Counted from the stretch's first letter, positions 59,301 through 63,464 are shown. The stretch is 64,000 nucleotides of DNA from Trichobilharzia szidati (GCA_944472155.2 OX235277.1:32002804-32066803); one strand, 5' to 3'. Translations and numbers: made by a program. Notes: a model not told the origin generated them from the sequence alone.

Positions 59301-62300
59301 TTATGATGATAATTACCATTAGTCTAACTTCTATTCAACTGGCTTTTATGGCATGGGAGGACCAGCAGGAAAATCCATTCCAATCAGTGTTATTGTGATA
59401 TGCCAGCCTAACAGCCACATCAAGATTTACTGACTTGCTTACTTCTATAAGTGTTAGAAGATAATCAACAGTTAATCAATGGGAGTAAATGAAGAAAAAC
59501 TGAAAACAAATTAACAATTATAATGATACACCCCTTACTTTGAACGTATTTTTGCGCCAATATGATTAAGTGAACCACGTAAGGATTTAGAATGTTGTAT
59601 AGTATTAACCTGTGTACCTGGTGGCCAAAAGTCAATAGCCCATATCCAGTAAACTAAACGACCATGTGGATGAGAATTTTTTCTTGTTGGCTCCAATTCA
59701 GAATAGGATAAACGTGATAAATCAAAATTTGGATTGCCAGTTTGTGGAATTTGATTTAATGGTATATTAACTTGTCCAATATGATGGTTATCACCATCGA
59801 CTACACGTAAACATACTGGATCTGATGGACTAATCAAGTCTCTACACAGATAATAAAATAGAAATAAAATATGAGAATTAATAACGGCATCACTGAATAT
59901 ATGCTATTGAAGAATCCCAATCTAGGACGAAAAAGCTCTCCAGTATTCCCTGGTTTTAAGGATTCTCTAACTGATATTAATTCATGATCAAACTTGAAAT
60001 AAATTAAATCTCTACAAACCAACTCTTAAAAATTAATCTGATGCTCACCAATAACTTAACAGAGGAAGTAGTAGGGTGAGTGAGGACAGATGCTCACCGA
60101 TAGCATTGTAATGGCAAAAGACAAGGGCCAGGCAACATACTGTTTATTGAGAAAATCAAGAAGTATTTATAGATTTTTATGTGCGTTATTATCAGCGTTA
60201 CTGTTAGCGGAAAAGCAACCTTTTCTGATTGTTTGTTTTCTTGCTGAAGGCTGTTCTGTTATCTCTTTGTGGCCGTTTCTCAGAAAATCAAGTCATATAG
60301 CTATGAATCATATTTCCACACTTTAACTGTGCTGTGATTGGCAGGTGATTTTATCAAGGTTAAACCTTGCTATTGTTTTCCTCACAACCCTGATTCGGGA
60401 AGTGAACATTGACGTGAATTGTTGTCTACAATTCTGGCTTGCAGCCAGCCCTCACCACAACATCACCAGACGATCGCACTGTATCACGAAGTGGCAGAAG
60501 TTAGAACTGATAGGACATTGGATTCCGTTCTAGTGGCTGAACGGATAACCTGAAGGTCCTGGGTTCGACCCATGGTAAGATGGGTCATGGAGGCGTATTG
60601 CTGATGGTTTTTGAATAAGTACGAGACATTTTTTAATGGTTCTCTAGCTGAAGTCGATTTGTGACCAAAACTGAAATCAAGCAAATTCTTGCAATCTAAC
60701 ACTTGGAAACTAGTGAGAAGTTAGAGATACATCTAGCATACGAAAGCAAAATGAAACTGTGAAGCTTAAGTAGTTACACTCTGCAGTTAAGAGTGGCTTC
60801 AGACGCCATTCTGGAGACTGAGACACTTGATATAGTTATCAAATAACCCGCTGGTGTTCACATTATTACGCAAAAAGTACACCCATTCATAAACCAATTG
60901 CTTGTTTACATTACAATTAGATGCTTTCGGTTTGTGTCAACGTATGACAGGTGGTTGGTGCAGTTGTTAAAATGGTCTCTATATAATCCCCATCCCCCCA
61001 GTCCATCATTACTGTTTCACATATTTGGACCTGAGCAAATGCGTAGCAGTATAAGCATCTGGGACTCAAGTATGGTACACTGCTTAGAACAAAGAAAAAA
61101 CTTCTATGGGGTAAGTGAGTTGCACAACCGAAACTATTACTGAGACAATAAACAGTTAACATTCTTTATTACTTTTTGGACAACGTTACTTTTCAGTTGA
61201 CTGTTTTCATTCCATGTCGGCTGCAAGCCTGTTGCATAACACAAAGAAACTATATGGAAGGTATGTTTCATCAATCGCTGCACTGAACAATTTCACCAAC
61301 TGATTTGACAACTTTAATCAAATTCATTCGTTTAAGCCTTCATATTTCCCACTTTGGTGAAAACGGTGGACCGGACAAAGGTAACTTCTTGATGCTATTT
61401 CCATTAAGCTACATCTTAGAAAAGTTTGTTTTCAGGTTAATTTTGTATTTCCTGTTGATTAATGATTATTGTTGGACGGAAATGTTCGTTATCCGTTCTT
61501 GACATGCCGGCCCTCCGAGTACTGCTTAGTTACAACCAACCAAAATAATTCTACATCTTAGAGAAAAGGTTGTAATCCTAAGCTTTCTTATAAATCCTAG
61601 TAGTCACACTACCAGTTACTCTAGTTACCAGAGCCATAGTGCTGAAGATATATATATATCTTACACACGCATGGAGAAACGACAGACTTATTCACTTTAA
61701 AAAATCCAAAAACAAACAGATAAAACTTTTCAAGTATTAGTTTGTAGGGATTTTGTTTGATTGGTTGAAGGATTGCATCATGAGCTGACATCTGTTAGAG
61801 AACCATTGGAAAACCTGCAGGGAGTACTGTATAGTTGTTTCGTCCTAGTTTGGGACTCTTCAGGTTATCGAAGACATTGCTAAGTGGTCGTACTGTGTCA
61901 TGAATTGGCAGAAGTTAAAATTCATGGGCCATTGTATCAGGTCACAGTGGCTTAATAGTCTACGAGCTCACCTTGTAACCACACACACACCAGGAGAAGA
62001 ATAATTAAGAGTGAAACCAATATTATTATTATTAGAATACAAGATTGGTACATAATGAGCACCAACATATTCCCCGGACACCCAGACCGATGCAGGTGAT
62101 TGTCTTTGGTGGCCATTCCCCCGTCGAGCCTTAGACTTGAATTCTAATCTACAAGGCAGCGGTGCAGCGTCAGCAGCTACGTTCCCAAAACACGTTCACA
62201 CACCATTTGATCTGTTCGGATTCTGGAGCCTGTGTATGCCACAGGTTTGGAATCAGGGTTTTCCAGCCCCCTTAGCTAGGTGGACCAGCATATGCCGCCA

Positions 62301-62938
62301 ATTGGTTTGTAAGCATCAGACAATCGAATTTGTGTTTTAACTTTTGCGAGGATAGTGAATACAACTCACTTGGTAGAGGCTACAAACGCGTGACCACATG
62401 GGAACATTTCGAGAGGAAAACCAAAGTCTACCGACCCTCGGTTTTATCAGATTGTTTATAGAAACTAAACCATTAATCAGCTCATTTACGCCATCATTTG
62501 TTTGACATCATTTATTCTTGATATAAATCCCCCCAACCGACTCAGCTTTATTCTGATTGTATCTTTTATTTTGATTAAACTTAGATTAGTTTAACTTGGA
62601 AGTGGTGCTATTCACATGGTCGCAGCCTTTGTAGAGACAGTTTTCTCCAATAGTTATATCTTACAGATACATTTTGTAAATAAGTTTTAGCCACACAACT
62701 TATTGTCAAAAAGCAATTACATACTTTAGTTTTACATCTCACATACTTATGAAAACACTTCCAGAAAACAATATGAGTTTGAACTAACTGAAGGAAAATG
62801 ATGAAGAAATATGTTTATACACTTACAGTGTTACTTCACAATCCCATTTTGGACAACCATCCTCAGCATCAACATACTCTGAGGCTAATTTGTCTTCTCC
62901 ACCCAAAAAAATAACGCGCCATCGACGATTTTTAGAAG
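19272..62938 (-). CDS. C2-domain, coiled-coil protein gene, 11 visible exons (possible Rab11-FIP-like)
   Basis: Eleven exons (A-K, listed separately) splice in phase at consensus GT/AG sites into 555 residues. The start lies right of the window. Residues 1-125 look like the second half of a C2 domain (CPKWDCEVTLDLISPSDPVC, then VVDGDNHHIGQVNIPL with Asp 52 and 54). An NPF motif lies at 169-171 in exon C; NPF binds EH domains. Residues 214-262 are basic and Ser-rich. Residues 400-470 form a coiled coil that starts with EYVNHLL, then TEITRLQMENGRL and further leucine heptads. The tail is Gly-rich and ends GGGGWW. C2 plus NPF plus a C-terminal helix resembles class I Rab11-family-interacting endosomal adaptors, and EYVNHLL could stand for their YID-type Rab-binding motif. 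However, that motif is normally close to the C-terminus, and here 143 residues follow. The C2, coiled-coil and splice structure is well supported; the FIP identity is an inference (about 0.35). Confidence 0.85.
20505..20749. repeat. Dispersed repeat, inverted partner of 9193-9435
   Basis: It is the reverse complement of 9193-9435 with few changes. It lies in the J-K intron. Confidence 0.75.
21231..22706 (+). mobile_element. RTE-clade retrotransposon, 5'-truncated copy 2 with target-site duplication
   Basis: It opens inside the RT at the PPEALKADPQT block and carries the same RT motifs as copy 1 (NWRGIMLLS, FIDFEKAFDSVDRE, GVRQGCLLSR, FADD). One frameshift (around 21950) separates this from an otherwise open C-terminus, 21907-22692, that ends STRNPREQ. 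The poly-Gln run has five residues. The 3' tail is AATAATATATAATAATATA. ATAGAAATCTTTC flanks both sides (21218-21230 and 22707-22719), marking the insertion exactly. It is antisense to the host gene, in the J-K intron. Confidence 0.95.
23230..23545 (+). repeat. S-alpha-like SINE with altered head and good hammerhead-like core
   Basis: The tail is typical (TGGTTTTCAATGGTTCCCTC, AACTGATATCAATCCATGGT). The core GATGAGTCCCAAACTAGGAT followed by GAAAC spans 23418-23442. The head (GGTTAGCTCCGAGAGCGG) differs from other copies and may be another tRNA-like unit. Confidence 0.7.
23806..23862 (-). CDS. Exon J, 57 nt, start of coiled coil
   Basis: The acceptor is TGTTTCAG and the donor GTAAG. It encodes a split Asp, then MTKRETAEYVNHLLKTLQ, an amphipathic helix leading into exon K. 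EYVNHLL is the candidate Rab-binding motif. Confidence 0.82.
24700..25030 (+). repeat. S-alpha-like SINE, well preserved
   Basis: A box TGGCTTAATGG, B box GGTTCGAACCC, then GGTTGCGTACTGCTGATGA, a stem-loop TTCCCAAACTAGGA, TGAAATAGCTG, and the 3' end CCGTGATTAAC ... CCCTTACAAACC. In the J-I intron. Confidence 0.85.
25150..25545 (+). pseudogene. PLE GIY-YIG endonuclease fragment
   Basis: 25198-25461 encodes a decayed GIY-YIG core (VVYIRHSICVLSKRVEEHYS, then HKGYNRSIRSVVTEHIF, FKVIYRVEKT). After a shift comes IRMEIPDLCTQKN, the usual C-terminal block. The first Cys and Gly residues of the core are lost. Confidence 0.8.
26530..26850 (+). repeat. Dispersed repeat (partner at 7490-7870)
   Basis: It shares a colinear series of phrases with 7490-7870, same orientation. 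It ends about 50 bp short of exon I. Confidence 0.55.
26904..27038 (-). CDS. Exon I
   Basis: The acceptor is TTCATTTAG and the donor GTTTGT. It encodes GATPIQQRTDGVGEVSSAAF, then ESPASIHLSTWGAQPNDRPS and KPIE. 135 nt, symmetric phase 1. Confidence 0.82.
27080..27300 (+). repeat. tRNA-derived SINE with RTE-type 3' end
   Basis: It has GTGGTAGAATCAGTCAGGG, a decayed B box, CCCCACCACGTAAACAGGGA and the 3' end TTGAAGCCCTGTGTTCCACT. It lies directly upstream of exon I in transcription. Confidence 0.72.
27930..28130. repeat. Dispersed repeat, unnamed family
   Basis: It shares ACCGTTTCAAACACCA and TCAATCAACGG with the copies at 6030 and 16700. Confidence 0.4.
28270..28640 (-). pseudogene. RTE 3' fragment, old
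   Basis: The end TTCTGAGTGGAACATGGGGCT matches the RTE terminus. Decayed coding phrases (the CGGAAAGGATTAGTGACAGA-like block corresponding to ERITNKKLWE, and the GRPRVTW region) run to about 28640. Confidence 0.7.
29090..29122. repeat. (TA)n microsatellite
   Basis: An uninterrupted TA run of about 33 bases lies 36 bases beyond the exon H donor. Confidence 0.95.
29158..29277 (-). CDS. Exon H
   Basis: The acceptor is GTTTTTAG and the donor GTGAGT. It encodes ATSQLDLSTQPMQEPSQSLY, then NQDDSSKSKASVNSFLDDQ. 120 nt, symmetric phase. It follows a 14.8-kb intron that holds the nested RTE/PLE cluster; a further symmetric exon inside that intron cannot be excluded. Confidence 0.85.
29950..30330 (+). 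pseudogene. PLE C-terminal fragment with 3' untranslated region
   Basis: Encodes EATAIRLKQPELCVQKN, the PLE C-terminal signature, then runs into TAAAAATTCATAAATTCT shared with 12990-13400. A related GTTATCGAAAAGAATATTCT recurs at 30750. Confidence 0.6.
30330..30583. mobile_element. Short element with ~75-nt inverted arms and tRNA-like centre
   Basis: The arms GATGGTTGGAGGCAATCGG ... GGTTTCGTGC and its complement ... CCGATTGCCTCCAACCATC face each other. The centre has TATCAGTGGTAACGTCTCTG and GCGGGTTCGAATTTC, resembling A and B boxes. Family members are decayed at 8680, 14680 and 63630. Confidence 0.7.
31335..31565 (-). repeat. tRNA-derived SINE with RTE-type 3' end, best copy
   Basis: On the minus strand the A box TGGTTGAGTGG and B box GGTTCGAGCCC are both exact pol III consensus matches. 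The body has GTCCCGTAAAAAAAACACTG. The 3' end is TTGAAACCCTATGTTCCATT, shared with the RTE elements. Confidence 0.88.
31640..31990 (-). other. Coding-like remnant, unrecognised
   Basis: Two minus-strand open stretches in neighbouring frames: 31750-31965 (RNPVYGVLKIRLFPSNVYSS, then a KTLRKPVDVDRDLSQ block) and a following one beginning MSDEVSPASLGRELIMPHTI. Composition is coding-like, but no splice sites or family were recognised. Probably a retroelement fragment. Confidence 0.25.
32215..32546 (-). pseudogene. PLE reverse transcriptase fragment, interrupted by an RTE insertion
   Basis: The minus strand reads SRMYGIPKVYKSGVPLSPI-like sequence (the PLE YG-x-PKxHK...PLRPI signature) and then LHNQLAKPCVKDIFQFSDKI. 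Its 5' continuation lies beyond the RTE at 35842-35875 (KFQKSGLIKDQ). It is decayed by stops and shifts. Confidence 0.75.
32535..32546. repeat. Target-site duplication, left
   Basis: TGATCTTTTATT, repeated at 35830-35841. Confidence 0.85.
32570..34612 (-). CDS. RTE reverse transcriptase and C-terminal domain (second part)
   Basis: 680 codons in the same frame as the endonuclease. RT motifs in order: GKAPGPDGIPAEALK, LPKKGDLSQCKNWRGIMLLS, RPEQAGFRRNKSC, LNFIDFEKAFDSVDREV, TGVRQGCLLSPMIFL, catalytic LDFADDICLIS and IGLQVNIDKTEVMK. The C-terminal part has VLLYGSETWRVTK, WERTNQEPI, KKWRWIGHTLRK and GRPRVTWRRSC. Both Asp of FADD are present, so apart from the upstream stop the domain looks intact. 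No frameshift occurs at the site where copies 1 and 2 are broken. Confidence 0.94.
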   Translation of the reverse strand, partial: VSVEKHWNKLKTVWSQTCMEVLGRKKRQDKQWLSTDTWKLIEERRVAKQKIIQCTDEQQKQELNASYNALNKRVKKSAREDKRKYCETMANEAEQAAGKGDLATLYQTTWHLSGKSSTQIKPIKDDNGKSITKEVEQREHWAEHFKRLLNRPPPTTRPTIPTTEAELPMNIDPPTKSEVLNAIKMLKAGKAPGPDGIPAEALKIDPETTADLMTPLLEKVWKEGKVPEDWKNGYLFKLPKKGDLSQCKNWRGIMLLSIPSKVLCRIILERIKQALDEKLRPEQAGFRRNKSCIDQIATLRIIIEQSLEWQSPLYLNFIDFEKAFDSVDREVIWQLLRYYGVPPTIIHLIQQLYDNAACQVIHNGRLTESFEVRTGVRQGCLLSPMIFLIAVDWIMRQTTATNEGTGIKWTDTKALEDLDFADDICLISHKLEDMQVKSNKLAEEAAKIGLQVNIDKTEVMKIPGQHQQQQPTTISINGRNLKETTSFTYLGSIVSNTGGTDEDIKARTGKARQVFISLKSMWRSTAFSVKNKIRIFNSNVKSVLLYGSETWRVTKSSSNKLQTFINKCLRSILKIKWPERISNKDLWERTNQEPIVKQIGRKKWRWIGHTLRKPASDITRQALEWNPKGKRRVGRPRVTWRRSCEEELKACGQTWSEVKTTAENRTQWRRMAEALCSSRN
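34613..35812 (-). CDS. RTE apurinic-type endonuclease domain (first part of the interrupted ORF)
   Basis: 399 codons. After a ~110-residue N-terminal stretch with Cys near 82, the endonuclease motifs occur in the family order: GTWNVRTMYETGK, ICESRWNG, IQCYAPTNNADLE, ILMGDMNAKLG, HKATWVSPDGRTKNQIDFI and GADVGSDHYLV. These hold the Asn, Glu, Tyr, Asp-x-Asn, Asp and Ser-Asp-His residues expected of an active nuclease. This nuclease nicks target DNA for target-primed reverse transcription. The frame ends at a TAG where the next codon continues the same protein. Confidence 0.93.
   Translation of the reverse strand: MNPTNPRNIMPDRPWPGLTTTALSAAVSQGRSDKYTTETHQAACDRPQADVPWALRSRNTNLSSISGTRRRNSGVRPATPPCKQTCYRNFTMSNLLATKEKVCVGTWNVRTMYETGKAAQIASEMKRYRIQVLGICESRWNGSGLTKLSTGESVIYSGHPEDNHTHTEGVAIMMSPTATKALMQWEAISSRIMTARSNSKGRKVSIIQCYAPTNNADLETKEEFYRQLQAAIDNTPAGDIKILMGDMNAKLGPDNTGRELIMGREALGEMNENGELFADFCAFNELVIGGSVYKHRDIHKATWVSPDGRTKNQIDFITISRKWRRSLLDTRARRGADVGSDHYLVQGTIQIKLKAFRETGAADRPQAKFNTQKLKDQATKDIFIANIREKAETQINTNE
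35830..35841. repeat. Target-site duplication, right
   Basis: TGATCTTTTATT, matching 32535-32546. Confidence 0.85.
35842..35875 (-). pseudogene. PLE RT fragment, 5' continuation beyond the RTE insertion
   Basis: The reverse complement has CAAGTTTCAGAAATCGGG then AATAAAAGATCA. It aligns with CAAGTTTCAGAAACCG ... AATAAAAGATCA in the plus-strand PLE at 36183-36214. The right edge is uncertain. Confidence 0.65.
36000..36385 (+). pseudogene. PLE reverse transcriptase N-terminal fragment
   Basis: Reads HRVAVKNLKQNKKVVITLQD, IVGRHDCIYKMKFIIEDDNK, KFQKPK, then LLKELRDKGYITPTT and MYGVPKVYKSGVPF. These are the PLE RT0-RT1 blocks (lysine-rich, VVIT-x-x-D, D-Y-x-x-KM, YG-x-PK-x-x-K). It is broken by stops and lies head-to-head with the minus PLE piece. 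Confidence 0.78.
36386..37539. other. Intronic stretch, nothing firmly recognised
   Basis: AT-rich; part (36750-37090) is less AT-rich and may be old retroelement sequence, but no motif could be named. Confidence 0.35.
37540..37760 (-). repeat. tRNA-derived SINE with RTE-type 3' end
   Basis: Minus: B-box-like GGTTCGATTCCCAGCCG, a GCCGATAGATAGCAATACCG body, and a 3' end complementary to GTAGAACATAGAGCCGTAAG. Confidence 0.7.
38262..38301. repeat. (AT)n microsatellite
   Basis: An uninterrupted run of about 40 bases. Confidence 0.95.
38302..39289. other. Intronic stretch, nothing recognised
   Basis: No repeat or exon could be supported. Confidence 0.35.
39290..39425 (-). repeat. tRNA-like repeat
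   Basis: The minus strand has A-box-like TGGCTCATCGG and B-box-like GGTTTGAACTC, followed by GTCGTATCACTAGCCCTTAC. It is related in wording (GTTGGCAATGGATCACA / GTTGGCAATAAACCACA) to 55500-55760. Confidence 0.45.
39750..40650 (-). pseudogene. RTE C-terminal fragment, decayed
   Basis: The minus strand reads LQTFVNNCLRSLSNIRWPA (compare LQTFINNCLRSILKIRWPE in copies 1 and 2), with flanking decayed blocks for VTKNIS, the poly-Gln/NIDKTEV region and FADD region. Many stops and shifts. Confidence 0.8.
40860..41220. other. Unassigned intronic stretch, possible LTR-like or satellite-like repeat
   Basis: Slightly richer in GC than its surroundings. It has a AATAAACGATCTGTTGCC-like polyadenylation-type phrase and no ORF. 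No partner copy was found in the window. Confidence 0.2.
41570..42240 (+). pseudogene. RTE C-terminal fragment, decayed
   Basis: It begins at the block matching EEAAKTGLQVNIN-x-TEV (GGACTTCAAGTGAACATAAA), continues through the STTGGAEE-like block, the SETW and GRPRV regions, and ends at a weak CTTCCACTAGAAACACAAAG terminus. Decayed throughout. Confidence 0.78.
42745..42985 (+). pseudogene. RTE 3' terminal fragment
   Basis: Decayed last codons then TTGAAGCACAATATTCCACT, GGGATCCAAGAGGAAATAG and an AAT-rich tail, matching the RTE 3' end. It abuts the S-alpha pair. Confidence 0.65.
43000..43258 (-). repeat. S-alpha-like SINE, left member of a head-to-head pair
   Basis: Minus: leader with CCGAAGACATTGGCTAGCGG, A box TGGCTTAATGG, B box GGTTCGAACCC, GGTGGGTGCGTACTGATGAA, GGGTCCCAAACCAGGACGAA and ACAGCTGTCCAGTA. 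This is the cleanest hammerhead-like core seen, but its 3' third is missing. Confidence 0.88.
43264..43555 (+). repeat. S-alpha-like SINE, right member of a head-to-head pair
   Basis: CCGAAGACAATGGCTAGCGG, A box TGGCTTAATGG, B box GGTTCGAACCC, CTGATGA at 43420-43426, GAAAC at 43445-43449, AGCTGTCCAGTACTCCC, and a 3' end with ATCCCTACAAACTAA. Very similar to the minus copy next to it. Confidence 0.88.
44110..44223 (-). CDS. Exon G
   Basis: The acceptor is TTTCACAG and the donor GTATCA. It encodes TLYTPANIPKISSNIST, then VSSKGIEYPAAATHKRYKAI. It is a Ser-rich, disordered-looking linker. 114 nt, symmetric phase 1. Confidence 0.85.
44560..44985 (-). repeat. Dispersed repeat, inverted partner of 62060-62410
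   Basis: Minus strand: GGGTTTTCTAGCCCCTCTAG, GTGGACATGCAGG-complement and CGGCTTGTAAGCGCCAGA align with the plus-strand 62240-62320. Both are GC-richer than the surroundings and lack an intact ORF. Family unknown. Confidence 0.55.
45502..45536 (-). CDS. Exon F, 35 nt
   Basis: The acceptor is ATTATTTCAG and the donor GTTAGT. It encodes SQLSIGGTSYR with split codons at both ends. It is not a multiple of three, so it cannot be skipped alone without a frame change. Confidence 0.75.
45885..46235 (-). repeat. S-alpha-like SINE, diverged
   Basis: Minus: leader GACCAGCAGGGTCCACCAAA, a decayed head, GGTGCGTATTGATGAAGAG, ACGAAACAAGTGTCCAGTG and the 3' end TTATCTCGTGATCAAACC. Confidence 0.78.
46250..47345 (-). 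mobile_element. Penelope-like element, 3' part with open GIY-YIG endonuclease and 3' UTR
   Basis: 46733-47323 is open for 196 codons. It contains the pre-nuclease block (FEGDIEAEILRKRLSKSLRK, FSCKKLFSQNVKDKL), the GIY-YIG nuclease (CIYQFICSCGAEYIGRT, LEKRAREHYPAWL) and the C-terminus (FEKSFKVIYKI, EALAIQKLKPTLCIQKKYV, LSLPWPS). The RT is absent, so it is 5'-truncated near 47345. The 3' UTR (46250-46732) holds four diverged AATAAACAGGA-type units spaced 66-96 bp apart. It ends in a block with CGACGAAGTCATCATC and GGCTGTACATTCG. The UTR is duplicated at 51390-51990. Same strand as the host gene, F-E intron. Confidence 0.9.
47405..47665 (+). repeat. S-alpha-like SINE, diverged
   Basis: Leader GCTGTAGCGCTATATCACGA, B box GGTTCGACCCC, GGGTGTGTCATAGGTGAATA, GAAATAGCTGTTCAGTA. 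The hammerhead-like part is decayed. Confidence 0.75.
48300..48320 (-). CDS. Exon E, a 21-nt micro-exon
   Basis: The acceptor is TTTTTGCAG and the donor GTAAGT. It adds seven residues (GSKSNLR plus a split Gly) and is a multiple of three, so skipping would keep the frame. Micro-exons are a known feature of schistosome genes. Confidence 0.75.
48685..50158 (+). mobile_element. Penelope-like remnant between ~223-bp inverted arms
   Basis: Arms 48685-48908 and 49936-50158 are near-perfect reverse complements (outer end AAGCTGTACAATCGCATGC). Between them, the plus strand holds a decayed PLE: KRNLIRSMSHRIHNICSSA, AKILKSRLSYSLRKT, AEYRLTFFTKPMIR, a ruined GIY-YIG core, then PPAAVILEHLIDTGHRT and INFRVIYRA. 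Many stops. It lies in the E-D intron. Confidence 0.82.
51032..52410 (-). mobile_element. Penelope-like remnant between ~222-bp inverted arms
   Basis: Arms 51032-51254 and 52189-52410 are near-perfect reverse complements (outer end GTAGTTCAGCGAAGAGTCTC, containing AGCTGTACAGTCGCA). The interior 51390-51990 duplicates the 3' UTR and last codons of the PLE at 46250-46850 almost exactly, minus orientation. The RT and nuclease are missing. Confidence 0.82.
52846..52972 (-). CDS. Exon D
   Basis: The acceptor is CTCATAG and the donor GTAAGT. It encodes GKHRGLLRKVKSKISHSTL, then NLAEAVAKKAAGKDPYFQ and NLDGG, a basic amphipathic segment that could contact membrane. The incoming and outgoing phases fit exons C and E. 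Confidence 0.85.
53310..53440 (+). repeat. S-alpha leader fragment
   Basis: GGAGTTCTAGTGAGAAGTTG, then GAGGACAGACACTCACCGAT and GACATTGGCTGGTGGTTGCG. Only the 5' part is present. Confidence 0.65.
53620..53820 (-). repeat. tRNA-derived SINE with RTE-type 3' end, decayed
   Basis: The 3' end is complementary to TTCTGAGTGGCGAATAGGGC. A decayed body and head (TTGCCAACCACGCGCTTGG) follow on the minus strand. Confidence 0.6.
53825..53960 (-). repeat. S-alpha central fragment
   Basis: Minus: decayed head, then AAAATAGGATGAAACAGCTG and TCCAGTGTGC. Confidence 0.55.
53961..55499. other. Intronic stretch, nothing recognised
   Basis: AT-rich D-C intron sequence with short CA repeats (54144-54158). No supported feature. 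Confidence 0.35.
55500..55760. repeat. tRNA-like or S-alpha-related decayed repeat
   Basis: GTTGGCAATAAACCACATCT and ACCCATGACCCAATGGTCGG parallel 39290-39425. The end (CTTGGCTTCCAATGGCTCC) recalls an S-alpha tail. Confidence 0.35.
55761..57248. other. Intronic stretch with a trinucleotide repeat
   Basis: AT-rich. It includes an S-alpha tail scrap (56055-56090) and a TAC/ACT repeat at 56646-56676. No exon was supported. Confidence 0.4.
57249..57470. mobile_element. Small foldback element with flanking direct repeats
   Basis: Perfect 39-nt inverted arms (57258-57296 and 57379-57417; AACTCCATTATAGATAAGAT...) enclose about 82 bases with ACTGATGACGTTTCGAGGAC then AAAC. CCTTCCATAAACTC occurs at both 57249-57262 and 57457-57470. 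MITE-like or foldback. Confidence 0.7.
57480..57725 (-). repeat. S-alpha-like SINE, left member of a head-to-head pair
   Basis: Minus: decayed head, CTGGTGGATGAGTACTGACG, AAGGATCTCAAACTAAAACG, AGACAACTGTGCATTAC and the 3' part. Leader missing. Confidence 0.7.
57726..57815 (+). repeat. S-alpha-like SINE, right member (partial)
   Basis: It starts at a decayed B box (GGGTTCAAATTCC), then GTGGGTGTGTACTACTGAAG, AGTCTCGAACTAGGAAGAAA and TAACTGTCCAA. Confidence 0.65.
58261..58487 (-). CDS. Exon C, with NPF motif
   Basis: The acceptor is ATTATTAG and the donor GTAAAA (weak). It encodes residues 139-213, low complexity with Ser, Gly and Asn, and has SYNPFENDG at 58385-58408. It also has two AS-EFGG/SEF repeats (ASEFSG, ASEFGG) and QSELGGS. 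Confidence 0.85.
59539..59841 (-). CDS. Exon B
   Basis: The acceptor is CTGTGTAG and the donor GTAAGG. It encodes residues 38-137, the rest of the C2-like domain: LRVVDGDNHHIGQVNIPL, then LVYWIWAIDFWPPG, followed by a basic KIRSK end. The phase joins A (two bases) and C (two bases left). Confidence 0.88.
59880..60108 (+). repeat. S-alpha fragments: a tail, then a leader
   Basis: 59890-60030 is a tail (AAGAATCCCAATCTAGGACG, AAAAAGCTCTCCAGTATTCC, ATCTCTACAAACCAACTC). 60065-60108 is the leader of the next copy (GAGGACAGATGCTCACCGAT). Confidence 0.7.
60109..60465 (+). mobile_element. ~355-bp insertion splitting an S-alpha copy
   Basis: The S-alpha leader breaks after CACCGATAGCATT and resumes at CAGACGATCGCACTG. 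The intervening DNA has no S-alpha match. It has ACTGTTTATTGAGAAAATCA near the start and CAGCCCTCACCACAACATC at the end. Possibly a solo LTR; no clear duplication was seen. Confidence 0.45.
60466..60710 (+). repeat. S-alpha-like SINE, continuation after the insertion
   Basis: CGCACTGTATCACGAAGTGG, TGGCTGAACGGATAACC, B box GGTTCGACCC, GGCGTATTGCTGATGG, then a decayed core and 3' end. Confidence 0.72.
60711..61739. other. Intronic stretch (A-B intron), nothing recognised
   Basis: No exon or repeat was supported. Confidence 0.35.
61740..61990. repeat. S-alpha head-to-head pair, both truncated
   Basis: 61740-61865 is a minus tail up to the hammerhead-like segment (ACTGTATAGTTGTTTCGTCC, TAGTTTGGGACTCTTCA). 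61866-61985 is a plus copy from the leader to the head (CGAAGACATTGCTAAGTGG, TGGCTTAATAGTCTACG), ended by a CA repeat. Confidence 0.7.
62060..62410 (+). repeat. Dispersed repeat, inverted partner of 44560-44985
   Basis: GGGTTTTCCAGCCCCCTTAG, GTGGACCAGCATATGCCGCC and TTGGTTTGTAAGCATCAGAC match the minus strand of 44640-44760. No intact ORF. Confidence 0.55.
62827..62938 (-). CDS. Exon A of the C2/coiled-coil gene
   Basis: The acceptor is CAAATAG and the donor is GTAAGT (62826-62821). It encodes residues 1-36 (RRWRVIFLGGEDKLASEYV, then DAEDGCPKWDCEVT), C2-like strands. It begins two bases into a split codon, so at least one more exon lies to the right of the window. Confidence 0.85.
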
Positions 62939-63079
62939 CTATTTGAAAATAATACATAAATGTATAAACATATGAATGTATATTAACCTCCATAAAATGA
63001 AGTATACCAACATGAATGATGATAAACAAAGAAGACTTTCATTAGGGGGGGGGATAATTACTGCAACGTTTCAGTGTTT

Positions 63080-63435
63080 CAGGTTTAATCACAAGCTGAC
63101 ATCAGTTAGAGAATCAGTGGAAAAACAGGAACTACGGGACAGCTGTTACGTTTTGGTTTGGGACTTGTCACAGTACGCACCTACCGGATTTCGAACCCAG
63201 GAACTTCCAGTCATAAGGCAGGCTCATAAACCATTCAGACACTGGGACGCGATCCAACAGCCTATTAATCCCAACTTCGGTCAATTCGTTGTATGTATAG
63301 CGCAACTGTCAGACAATGTCATAGGTGAGTAACTGTCCTCTCGTCTGAATCAATGGACCCCGCTGGTTATGACTTCTCACTAGAATTCGTGACAAATCCT
63401 TGTGTGTTCAGCCAGTCACTAGTGAGCATCAGATT
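63080..63435 (-). repeat. S-alpha-like SINE, full length
   Basis: Minus: leader TAGTGACTGGCTGAACAC, GACCAGCGGGGTCCATTG, CACCTATGACATTGTCTGAC, A-box-like GTGTCTGAATGG, B-box GGTTCGAAATCC, GGTGCGTACTGTGACAAG, GTAACAGCTGTCCCGTAG and the 3' end CAGCTTGTGATTAAACC. Confidence 0.8.
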
Positions 63436-63464
63436 AATTACCAAGTATTGATTTGTGGAAAATT

